Shown here piece after piece: positions 34,401 through 41,077 of a stretch of 64,000 nucleotides of DNA. The notes below the pieces were generated by a model. The model did not search any database, was not told the origin of the DNA, and saw only the letters and a list, made by a program, of their open reading frames with translations. The translations under genes were made by a program, and so were the position numbers. The stretch's first letter is position 1; each line of letters begins with the position of its first letter. The stretch lies in contig NZ_BBIS01000017.1 in the NCBI RefSeq assembly GCF_000730605.1, forward strand, positions 171,575 to 235,574, read 5' to 3'. The DNA is from Pseudomonas monteilii NBRC 103158 = DSM 14164. GTDB lineage: Bacteria > Pseudomonadota > Gammaproteobacteria > Pseudomonadales > Pseudomonadaceae.

Positions 34401-35318
34401 TCAGAACGAAGCAGCCAATGCCGGCTCCTGCTCTTCGACTTCACCTGCGGGCTCGCGCTCGGCGGGCTCGATAGGCTGGTCGGCAGCGGTGTCGGCGGCG
34501 TCCTCGGCTTCGGGCGCGGGTGCGTCCTCGGCCTGCGACGCCTCGGCTTGCGCCTGGCTCGTCGGATAGACCTGGGTGCCGTCGATCTTGATCAGACCGA
34601 TGTGGATCAGCGTCGATTCCAGGCTCGCTCCCGGCTCCCCGGCGCGCTCACCCTTGGTGCGGATGTACGGATCGATCTTCATGTCGTTCAACTTGAAGGC
34701 GATCAGCACCTTGCGGTCCCCTTCGATGGCCTGCACGCACCGGCGAACCAGGTGCTCGGCTTCAGGGGTGGCGACGATGGTGTCGAAGTACCGATAGTCC
34801 GGTTCACCGACAGGCCCGGCCAGAGCCGCGACGCAGCACGACAGGAACGGATCGCCATCCTTGGGGGTGACGTCCTTCGGACGGCTGAGGTAGCCGATGC
34901 CGCGGGTGATCAGCTCGTGCTGCTTGATGGAAGCCAGTTCGGCCCGGTCAAGCGGCTCGGCCTTGAGCAGTCGCGCCTTGAGGGACGCGGCGGCTTCACC
35001 CTTGCGCTCGCCCTTGTCGCGGATGTACGCATCGCCCCACAGGTCGCCGAGGCGGAAGCGCACCAGCGGGCGCTGCTTGGGATCGTCAACGCCGATGTAG
35101 CGCTGGACGAGGTTCTTGGCCTCGGCACCCGAGACCTTGACGTCGAAGTAGCGGTAGCTGGGGTCCCTGGCGGGGCCGACCAGCGCGGCAACGGTGCATG
35201 CCAGGAAAGGCTGCGCACGGCGGCCGCCCCGGACAGGCACTTCACGGACACGCTGGATGTAGCCGATGCCCGAGGTGTGGAGGTCGAAATACGATTTCTC
35301 GTTGGACGTGGTGTTCAT
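34401..35318 (-). CDS. DUF3577 / STY4534-family ICE replication-associated protein
   Basis: The 305-residue protein has two tandem copies of one domain: residues about 10-115 (GIGYIQRV, FLACTVAALVGP, DAYIRDKGERKG) and about 118-225 (GIGYLSRP, FLSCCVAALAGP, DPYIRTKGERAG). The rest is a long acidic Glu/Ala/Pro tail, a feature shared with single-strand-binding-type proteins. The family is annotated as ICE replication-related; the exact role is unknown. The start at 35318 follows GGAGATTCACC, with a three-hairpin leader 154 bases upstream. Confidence 0.87.
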   Translation of the reverse strand: MNTTSNEKSYFDLHTSGIGYIQRVREVPVRGGRRAQPFLACTVAALVGPARDPSYRYFDVKVSGAEAKNLVQRYIGVDDPKQRPLVRFRLGDLWGDAYIRDKGERKGEAAASLKARLLKAEPLDRAELASIKQHELITRGIGYLSRPKDVTPKDGDPFLSCCVAALAGPVGEPDYRYFDTIVATPEAEHLVRRCVQAIEGDRKVLIAFKLNDMKIDPYIRTKGERAGEPGASLESTLIHIGLIKIDGTQVYPTSQAQAEASQAEDAPAPEAEDAADTAADQPIEPAEREPAGEVEEQEPALAASF

Positions 35319-35471
35319 GGTGAATCTCCATAGGGAAGAAGCGGAGACACACCAGCCCCACGCATGCGGGGAAAGGTGCGTAACCCCGCGGTGGGTCGAT
35401 AAGGCGAAAGCATCCGCCACCAGAGACTGGTGGCCGCTCGCGGATGGATGCGGTGCGAGCTGGCTCGGTCA

Positions 35472-35538
35472 CGCAGTGGGAACTGCGACGCAACCTTGAA
35501 GACCGATGGTTGCTTGGCATGTCGCTGACAACGTCAGC
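35472..35538 (-). promoter_or_regulatory. Candidate three-hairpin leader element, copy 2 (before DUF3577)
   Basis: Read on the - strand: P1 GCTGAC/GTCAGC (35524-35538), linker with ACATGCC, P2 GCAACC/GGTTGC with a 12-base loop ending TTCAA (35490-35513), P3 CGCAG-TTCCCA-CTGCG (35472-35487). All three stems differ in sequence from copy 1 yet pair fully. It lies just after the DUF3085 terminator and ends 154 bases before the DUF3577 start. Confidence 0.65.
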
Positions 35539-35642
35539 AGGCATGGGGTCAGCATGGCCGGGCCTCGCGCGCGCGACAGCAATCAATCGGCATCCGGGCG
35601 CTTCCCATTTTTTCCAGGCTGCCCAGTTCCGCCCAAAAGAAA

Positions 35643-35666
35643 GCCCCCGAAATGGGGGCTTCAAGG
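35643..35666 (-). terminator. Rho-independent terminator after DUF3085 gene
   Basis: On the - strand AGCCCCC-ATTTC-GGGGGCT is followed by TTCTTTTG. It lies about 25 bases past the DUF3085 stop. Confidence 0.88.
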
Positions 35667-35686
35667 GGTATGCGGACATTTTTGGA

Positions 35687-36040
35687 CTACGCCGATTCCA
35701 CCGCCGCCAGCGACAGATACGTAGCGGTGGCGGACAGCTCCAGATCATCTGAGCTTTGCAGAATGCGAGTGAAAACGCTGTCTTTCGGGTCGAAGAACTC
35801 GCCGAAGTCGTCGCCGCCAAGCTCGGCGCGTGCCAGTTCCCACCAGTCATCGAACGGGTCGGTATCCGGGTTGCAGCCGACGGCATAGGCCAGCAGCTTC
35901 ACGCGGCCATCGGGGCGGCGCTCTCCGCGCTCGGCGAGGAAGTACACGCCCTGGTCCTTGGCCAGGGCGACGCGGCATTGGTTGGCGATGGCTTCGGCAA
36001 GCACGGGGCGCAGGTCGGAGCCTCTGAATCGCAGTGACAT
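35687..36040 (-). CDS. DUF3085-type small ICE protein (117 aa)
   Basis: The protein begins MSLRFRGSDLRPVL and contains GVYFLAERGERRPDGR and DPFDDWWELARAELGGDDFGEFF. I associate this with DUF3085, a small soluble family of unknown function common in these ICEs. It is acidic, with no signal peptide or membrane segment. The start follows AGGAGATTTCAACC; its own terminator follows. Confidence 0.75.
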   Translation of the reverse strand: MSLRFRGSDLRPVLAEAIANQCRVALAKDQGVYFLAERGERRPDGRVKLLAYAVGCNPDTDPFDDWWELARAELGGDDFGEFFDPKDSVFTRILQSSDDLELSATATYLSLAAVESA

Positions 36041-36164
36041 GGTTGAAATCTCCTGTATGGATGAAGAAAAAAGCCCTCCACCGAAACGGATGGAAGGCTT
36101 GTGGGGCAGTCGCCGGTAGGCTGTGGACTGATCAGTCGTGCCGCTAGGCTTCCTGTCTGGCACG

Positions 36165-36977
36165 TCAGGCTGGAACCGCCTGACGTTGCCGAAAGGCTTT
36201 GGCGTCGATCACGCTCACGTCGATCAGGCGCCAGCGCCCGTCGTCGATGAGCCGCTCCAGCACTTCACCGAGCATGTCGAAATACACCTCGTCGTGCCTA
36301 TCGACCAACTCACCGTCGCGGTGCAGCTCCACCACGTAGGTGTCGCCGCCACGGTCGTAGAGGATCGTCACCTGACCCTCGAACTTGGTGGTTGAGACCG
36401 TGAAGCTGATCGCCGGCGGGGTCTCGATGATCCTGGAGGGCTTGGGATCGACCCAGGCGAAGTCGCGGGCACCTGCATCGACCAGCATGTGGGTGATGCA
36501 CCGGAACCCGTCGGGCGCGGGCATCTCCTCCAACTGCTCGATGAGTTGGCCCAGCTCCATGCACTGCGGCTCGGGAATGGGCAGCTTGGCGGGTGCTTTG
36601 CCAAGGATATGCCTCGTGATGGTGTAAGGCGTGCCATCCGAAGTCTTCTCGGTGACGACTTCCGGGGTGTCCGCGCGAAGCCCGTCGAAACGTCGCCGGG
36701 CGTAGGGTTGGACATGGACCTTGGCGCCCTCGCTGGGAACGGTGGTCACCAGGTTGGGATCGAGCACGGCGAACTCGGAAGGCTTGAGCTTGACGACGAT
36801 GGCATCGTCGGTCGCGGAGACTACCTTGCCGTTGAAGGGCTGAGGGTCAATGGCGAAGCCCAACGTCGAGGACTGCGGCTGATCATCGAATACGCGGTAT
36901 TTGAACGAACGCACGTTGCGAGGGACATGGCCCGCGACAAGCGAAGGCATCATGGATTTGATGAGGGAACGGTCCAT
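36165..36977 (-). CDS. Unrecognised ICE protein (270 aa)
   Basis: I do not recognise this family. It is soluble and beta-rich, with an N-terminal part (about 1-130) containing FKYRVFDDQPQ and QPYARRRFDGLRAD, and a C-terminal part (about 135-265) with ILYDRGGDTYVVELHRDG and LIDDGRWRLIDVSV. The start at 36977 follows AAGGAGATTCCC. A copy of the three-hairpin leader ends 104 bases upstream, so expression may be shared with other leader-bearing genes. Confidence 0.7.
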   Translation of the reverse strand: MDRSLIKSMMPSLVAGHVPRNVRSFKYRVFDDQPQSSTLGFAIDPQPFNGKVVSATDDAIVVKLKPSEFAVLDPNLVTTVPSEGAKVHVQPYARRRFDGLRADTPEVVTEKTSDGTPYTITRHILGKAPAKLPIPEPQCMELGQLIEQLEEMPAPDGFRCITHMLVDAGARDFAWVDPKPSRIIETPPAISFTVSTTKFEGQVTILYDRGGDTYVVELHRDGELVDRHDEVYFDMLGEVLERLIDDGRWRLIDVSVIDAKAFRQRQAVPA

Positions 36978-37080
36978 GGGAATCTCCTTGAGGAAGAACA
37001 AGGGATTCCCCGCCCGCAAGGGAGAGGTCCCTTGTGGGTGGCGTGAACGGACGGGGTACGTCCATAGGAAGAAACGACCA

Positions 37081-37146
37081 GCACGGTTTCCCGCACTTGC
37101 AGCCTTGAAGGTCTCGGCTGCCAGGGCATGTGTCGGCAACGCCGAC
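37081..37146 (-). promoter_or_regulatory. Candidate three-hairpin leader element, copy 3 (before 270-aa gene)
   Basis: Read on the - strand: P1 GTCGGC-GTT-GCCGAC (37132-37146), linker with ACATGCC, P2 GGCAGCC region pairing GCAGCC/GGCTGC with an 11-base loop ending TTCAA (37099-37121), P3 GTGCGG-GAAA-CCGTGC (37081-37096). P3 closes only if two G-U pairs are allowed, which is possible in the - strand transcript but not in the opposite one, and it has a GNRA-type loop. Confidence 0.65.
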
Positions 37147-37227
37147 GAACATGGAGCAAGGATGGCTCTGGAATGGGCGGCCTGCCTGCAAGAAATCGCA
37201 CAGCGTCGCACCCGCTTTCCTGCGCTG

Positions 37228-37260
37228 CGGACAAGAAAAAGCCCCTCGAAAAGGGGCTTG
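37228..37260 (-). terminator. Rho-independent terminator after the 92-aa gene
   Basis: On the - strand AAGCCCC-TTTTCG-AGGGGCT is followed by TTTTCTTG. It begins a few bases past the stop of the 92-residue gene. Confidence 0.9.
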
Positions 37261-37266
37261 GTTGGG

Positions 37267-37545
37267 TCAGGCTTCGTACACGAAGTAGTGCTCGCGCTGA
37301 CGTGGGAAGAAGACATGCTTCCATGTATCGCCGCTGGTGTTGCCACCGTCGAAGACGACCATTTCGTAGTCGTCAATGTCGGTGTCCACCAGGTCGGCGC
37401 TGGCGATATGGCGCATGTGCAGCGTGCCGCTCATGCGCTCGAATACCAGGATCTGGCCGATGGCGTCGTCCTGGCCCATGGCATTGACGCAGGCGCCGAG
37501 CTGGTGCTCGAAGTCTGGCGTGCGCGAGATGAGGTCGGGGAACAT
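37267..37545 (-). CDS. Small acidic ICE protein (92 aa)
   Basis: An unrecognised soluble protein, rich in Asp and His, with IGQILVFERMSGTLHMRHI in the middle and a basic-aromatic end (FFPRQREHYFVYEA). The ATG at 37545 follows AGGAGCAACCTC. A terminator follows directly, so it ends a transcription unit. Function cannot be inferred. Confidence 0.68.
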   Translation of the reverse strand: MFPDLISRTPDFEHQLGACVNAMGQDDAIGQILVFERMSGTLHMRHIASADLVDTDIDDYEMVVFDGGNTSGDTWKHVFFPRQREHYFVYEA

Positions 37546-37642
37546 GAGGTTGCTCCTATGAAAATGGACCAGCCCGGCTCCGGGAGGGAGACGGGCCGGT
37601 ATGGGGGAGAACAAAGAGGAAGGATGTTGCGTCGAGCGGCTG

Positions 37643-38380
37643 CTAGGATTCGGCCAACGGCAGGCCCAACAGCACGGGTGCGTCGGCGTCGAGAATCAGG
37701 ATGCGCACGTCGGCCTGGCCAGCCAGTTCAATGACGTTCGCCAGGTCATCCGGCATACCCTTGCTTCGGTGCTCCTGGCGAAGCTGCTCCGCACTGATGC
37801 CCTCGGCGTGGTCCAGGTTCTTGTCCGTCCAGGGAGTGGAGATCAGCTTGATGCCGATCGCCGGGCTGTACGGAACCCGGAACGCGATGAACAGGAATGC
37901 CTCCGGCGTAGCGAGGTCTGCCAGGTTGGCGAGGTATTGGCCGGTTTCTTGGCTGATGTGTGCGCTGCTGATTTCCCAGCACCGGCTGTAGTAGCCGGTC
38001 TCGAAACTCAGGCGCTGTACGACTTCCCGCGCTGCCTCTGCCGAATAGGCGTCGCCGACGTGGATGGGGCGACCGTCGAAGTCGTCGCCATGGATGGCAT
38101 AGACCACGGCACCGATTACACCTTCGCCGCTGACACCTTCTGCGGTATCGCATTCGGCCAGCACCTCGGCACTCACGGGTTCGGGACCATTCCTGACCAC
38201 GGCGAAATCGCTGGTGACGATGCACGAGGATGAAATCAGTTCCTCGTCGGAAAAGTGCTTTTGACTCGCGTGGATGATTCGCCAGACATGCGGGCTTCCG
38301 TCGTCGTAGCCGATGCACAGCGTGCGGACGATTTTCAGATTCCAGTAGCCGCGGAGAAAGGGATTGGGTTTCTGGGACAT
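37643..38380 (-). CDS. Unrecognised ICE protein (245 aa)
   Basis: The family is unknown to me. The soluble protein mixes alpha and beta segments: an aromatic N-terminal block (RGYWNLKIVRTLCIGYDDG), a central part with AEAAREVVQRLSFETGYY, and a C-terminal VRILILDADAPVLLGLPL. No signal peptide or catalytic motif is visible. The start follows GGAGAGTTCCC. A GC-rich hairpin lies between it and the upstream gene. Confidence 0.7.
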   Translation of the reverse strand: MSQKPNPFLRGYWNLKIVRTLCIGYDDGSPHVWRIIHASQKHFSDEELISSSCIVTSDFAVVRNGPEPVSAEVLAECDTAEGVSGEGVIGAVVYAIHGDDFDGRPIHVGDAYSAEAAREVVQRLSFETGYYSRCWEISSAHISQETGQYLANLADLATPEAFLFIAFRVPYSPAIGIKLISTPWTDKNLDHAEGISAEQLRQEHRSKGMPDDLANVIELAGQADVRILILDADAPVLLGLPLAES

Positions 38381-38460
38381 GGGAACTCTCCAGATTTGAA
38401 TATTGGGGCCAATCTCCGCCACCGGGAATTGGACCCGGTTGGTTGAAAGTGGAAAATGCG

Positions 38461-39147
38461 TCAGTCGGCGCTGATCGTTGGCGTCTGAACCAGCCGTTCG
38501 GCGATGCGATGGCGCACATTTAGGCGAAATTGCTCATCGGTGATGCCGGCAAGCAGGTTGGCGGCCTCCAGCGCGATCAACGCTGAGGCCTCTTCGATGT
38601 CGGCGGCCAGGATGGTGTTGCGCAGTTGATCGCCGAGTTGAAGCGCCTGCGAGGACGTTCTGAAGACCTGGACCTCACGGCTCAGGTAGCAGCCGTTGCC
38701 GCCGAACTCGAATAGCCTTGGCTTGCTGCAATACCAGCAGCCCTCAAACTGGATGGCGGTCAGGTTATGGCCGTCATCGAAGCGGGTAGCGATCAGAAGC
38801 AGGGCTTCCAGGTCGGCGCCGTCCTCGAATTGGTGGTGCTCGATCAGGTTCTCCAGCTCCCCGTCCTGGTCAGCACCGAAGTGCGCGGCCAGCCGTTCAA
38901 GCAGAGGCGGAATCGACAACTCTTCGTCGTCGGGCATGGGGATGCCGAGTTGTGTGGCCAGGTTTTCCAGACCGTCCAGCACATCTGTCCAGCGTGGATC
39001 ATTGGTTTCGGCGATCTGGGCGATGTAGGCCTGCCCATTGCCGGGATGGTTTTCGTCGAGCGCGAAAGCACCGAACAGTGCCTTGATGACGGGAGTAACG
39101 CGGTTGAGCACGAGAACGCCCGTGCCTTCGTAGTAGTTGTTTGCCAT
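38461..39147 (-). CDS. Unrecognised acidic ICE protein (228 aa)
   Basis: No family is recognised. The protein is strongly acidic and helical, with GCWYCSKPRLFEFGGNGCY near residue 135 as the only unusual, Cys-containing stretch. It has no signal or membrane segment. The ATG follows AAGGAGCCAGC. A terminator of the upstream unit lies about 95 bases ahead, so it probably has its own promoter. Confidence 0.7.
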   Translation of the reverse strand: MANNYYEGTGVLVLNRVTPVIKALFGAFALDENHPGNGQAYIAQIAETNDPRWTDVLDGLENLATQLGIPMPDDEELSIPPLLERLAAHFGADQDGELENLIEHHQFEDGADLEALLLIATRFDDGHNLTAIQFEGCWYCSKPRLFEFGGNGCYLSREVQVFRTSSQALQLGDQLRNTILAADIEEASALIALEAANLLAGITDEQFRLNVRHRIAERLVQTPTISAD

Positions 39148-39241
39148 GCTGGCTCCTTTCGAGAAGAGCGGAGCCAGCCCATGCGGACGATGGCGTCCGC
39201 AGGGAATAGCCCAAGGCCGTTGGCGTCGGGCGATGGGGAAG

Positions 39242-39281
39242 AAAAATTGAGGGACATGGCCTTATGGGCGCATGTCCCTCA
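39242..39281 (-). terminator. Rho-independent terminator after the 130-aa gene
   Basis: Arms TGAGGGACATG/CATGTCCCTCA (11 bp) are followed by ATTTTTC on the - strand, about 40 bases past the stop of the 130-residue gene. Confidence 0.88.
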
Positions 39282-39320
39282 CGGGGGGATCGAGAGGACA
39301 GTGGCGTGCCGGAGACCGGC

Positions 39321-39713
39321 TCACCAACCGCTGTAGTTCACCAGCAGGTCGGCGATGACCTTGCGGCGTTCCAGATCGAGACCGTCGAAGTCCGACAGCC
39401 CGTGGAAGCGGCAGCGCTTGAGCATGGCACCGCCCTCGCGCGCGTTGTAGAAGCTGACCATGGCGGACAGGAACATGCGTTCGCCGCTGCTCAGGACGCC
39501 GAGGGCATCGTTGAGCCGCAGCATGTCGGGACGCAAATCCCACTTGGTCTTGGCCTGGTTCAGGCCTTCACGGGTGCCGTCGCCGAACCACTCGGGACCA
39601 GCAATCTCGACACCGCGCTTCCAGGCCTCGAAGAAGGCTTGGGGCGCGGCAGCGAAATGCTGCTCTTCCCGCATGATCTGATCGACGACTTCCCGCGGCA
39701 GTAGCTGGTTCAT
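39321..39713 (-). CDS. Unrecognised ICE protein (130 aa)
   Basis: A soluble helical protein I cannot assign. FFEAWKRGVEIAGPEWFGDG and SAMVSFYNAREGGAMLKRC are the distinctive stretches. The start follows AACTGGAGAAATCACGTC. It is 21 bases downstream of the 70-residue gene and is probably co-transcribed with it under the leader at 40078. Confidence 0.7.
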   Translation of the reverse strand: MNQLLPREVVDQIMREEQHFAAAPQAFFEAWKRGVEIAGPEWFGDGTREGLNQAKTKWDLRPDMLRLNDALGVLSSGERMFLSAMVSFYNAREGGAMLKRCRFHGLSDFDGLDLERRKVIADLLVNYSGW

Positions 39714-39734
39714 GACGTGATTTCTCCAGTTGGA

Positions 39735-39947
39735 TCAGGGAATGGCGAGCTGGGACCAGCCGCCTCTTTCGAGGGCGCGTTGAGCCGCGGCATAGCTGCG
39801 GAAGTACTCGCGGGATTCCCGCGAAACGGGACCTTCGGTATCGCGCGTGCCGATGTAGTGGCCGGCGGCGCTTTGCAAGACTTCGAGCGGCAGGAACTTG
39901 CCGCAGTAGGTCAGGGCCAACTGGCCGAAAGAGGCTTGCTGGGACAT
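39735..39947 (-). CDS. Small ICE protein (70 aa)
   Basis: A 70-residue soluble protein starting MSQQASFGQLALTYCGKFLP. A central block DTEGPVSRESREYFRSY is followed by a helical end. No family is recognised. The start follows AAGGAGCCCGTCC. The 330 bases upstream are non-coding and hold a three-hairpin leader, whose last stem is 131 bases before the start, and the terminator of the preceding gene. Confidence 0.65.
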   Translation of the reverse strand: MSQQASFGQLALTYCGKFLPLEVLQSAAGHYIGTRDTEGPVSRESREYFRSYAAAQRALERGGWSQLAIP

Positions 39948-40077
39948 GGACGGGCTCCTTGGAAAAGCGGGGCCTTGTCCCTCACGGGATGGCAGCTCCC
40001 GCACGCGGTTGATAAAAAGCATCAGCGTCACGGGGACGCTCATCCGCAGAATTGATGCGATGCGGACTGGTGGGTGA

Positions 40078-40137
40078 CGCGGGAGAGACCCGCGGCAGCC
40101 TGGAACCCTGGCTGCTGGCATGTGCTGACGAATCAGC
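40078..40137 (-). promoter_or_regulatory. Candidate three-hairpin leader element, copy 4 (before 70-aa gene)
   Basis: Read on the - strand: P1 GCTGA-TTCG-TCAGC (40124-40137), linker with ACATGCC, P2 GCAGCC/GGCTGC with a 9-base loop ending TTCCA (40095-40115), P3 CGCGGG-TCTCT-CCCGCG (40078-40094). P1 here has a stable tetraloop. Downstream CACCCACCAGT is shared with copy 5. Confidence 0.65.
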
Positions 40138-40220
40138 GAACATGCAGGCAGCTTCGTGCGAGGGCTGCGCCGCGTCAGTTGGAAAACGGCATTCGGCCCA
40201 GCCCCGATTGATGAGCACAG

Positions 40221-40252
40221 GAAAAGAAAAGCCCCGCATCGAGTACGGGGCT
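40221..40252 (-). terminator. Rho-independent terminator after the 185-aa gene
   Basis: On the - strand AGCCCCG-TACTCGATG-CGGGGCT is followed by TTTCTTTTCC, 26 bases past the stop of the 185-residue gene. Confidence 0.86.
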
Positions 40253-40277
40253 GTCAGGAGGGTGCGGTGGCGCTGGG

Positions 40278-40835
40278 TCAATCGGGCTTGTCGCCCAGGA
40301 CATGCTGCTTCCACAGGTCGAATGCCCGCTCGGGCGGAAGCTCGGCGAGGATGACGATGGGCTGGGCCTGCCTGGTGCGCAGCGAAGCGAAGTACGCCTT
40401 GCGGTCGGCGATAGCCTTGAGCTTGATGCCTTTGATGAACAGCAGTTTGCCGTCCTTGATGAACAGCACCTTGTTGCCGATGTCGCGGTTGAAGGCGGCT
40501 CGCACCTTGCGCTCCGCGTGCATGGCATCGGCCAGTTCATCGACCAGGAAGTCGAGCGTCATGTCGATGTAATGAGGGTCTTCACCCTCCTGGCCTAGAT
40601 CGAGCGGCGCAGGCGGCAAGCCCTTGGCAAAGGCTTCGGCCTGAGCCAGCAGCGTCGTCTTGCCGTTGAGCGCGCGGAGGAATGTCGAGCCGCCATGCCC
40701 GTCGTTGCGGGCCTCGGCGATGGGAGTGCCGTCGAACACGATGGTCGCGGTGAAGCACAGCGTTTCCTCGCTGGCGAAGTCGGCGACCTTGAGGTTCTTC
40801 AGCGTGATGCGGTCTTGCTTGGTGATGGTGTCCAT
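40278..40835 (-). CDS. Unrecognised ICE protein (185 aa)
   Basis: A soluble protein with a beta-rich N-terminal half (LCFTATIVFDGTPIAEARNDGHGG) and a basic C-terminal half (NKVLFIKDGKLLFIKGIKLKAIAD). No named family is recognised. The ATG at 40835 is preceded by AGGACTTCCC and agrees with the end of the shared leader: copy 5 of the three-hairpin element ends 139 bases upstream. It lies downstream of the cytosine methyltransferase gene. Confidence 0.7.
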   Translation of the reverse strand: MDTITKQDRITLKNLKVADFASEETLCFTATIVFDGTPIAEARNDGHGGSTFLRALNGKTTLLAQAEAFAKGLPPAPLDLGQEGEDPHYIDMTLDFLVDELADAMHAERKVRAAFNRDIGNKVLFIKDGKLLFIKGIKLKAIADRKAYFASLRTRQAQPIVILAELPPERAFDLWKQHVLGDKPD

Positions 40836-40973
40836 GGGAAGTCCTGAAATCGACCGGGTGGCGACATGCCCCTGACGGGACGTGGCGACCATCCCGTGGG
40901 TTGGAGAAAGGAGGCATCGATGCCCCGGTGGGCAGCGTTCGCCGGTGAGATGCCGAAGCGAACTGGTGGGTGG

Positions 40974-41034
40974 CGTGGGCGGAACCCACGGCAGCCTTGA
41001 CACCCTGGCTGCGGGCTGCTGCCGATACATCGGC
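40974..41034 (-). promoter_or_regulatory. Candidate three-hairpin leader element, copy 5 (before 185-aa gene)
   Basis: Read on the - strand: P1 GCCGAT/ATCGGC around 41021-41034, a shorter linker lacking the full ACATGCC, P2 GCAGCC/GGCTGC with a 10-base loop ending GTCAA (40991-41012), P3 CGTGGG-TTCCG-CCCACG (40974-40990). It is the most divergent copy in the linker, but all stems pair. Confidence 0.6.
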
Positions 41035-41077
41035 AATGCAGGGGGAGAATGGCGCGGCCGGCAGGCTGCGTCGTCGA

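Noticed and set aside
35242..35886. 214-residue - strand frame containing MPADVVSDMP
   Set aside because: It crosses the DUF3085 gene and terminator in another frame; the MPADVV match arises from the three-hairpin repeat and not from a gene.
40078..41034. Integron attC-like sites for the repeated hairpins
   Set aside because: The elements lack the conserved core GTTRRRY and the attC layout, there is no integron integrase, and they lie before genes on one strand; a leader or single-strand element fits better.
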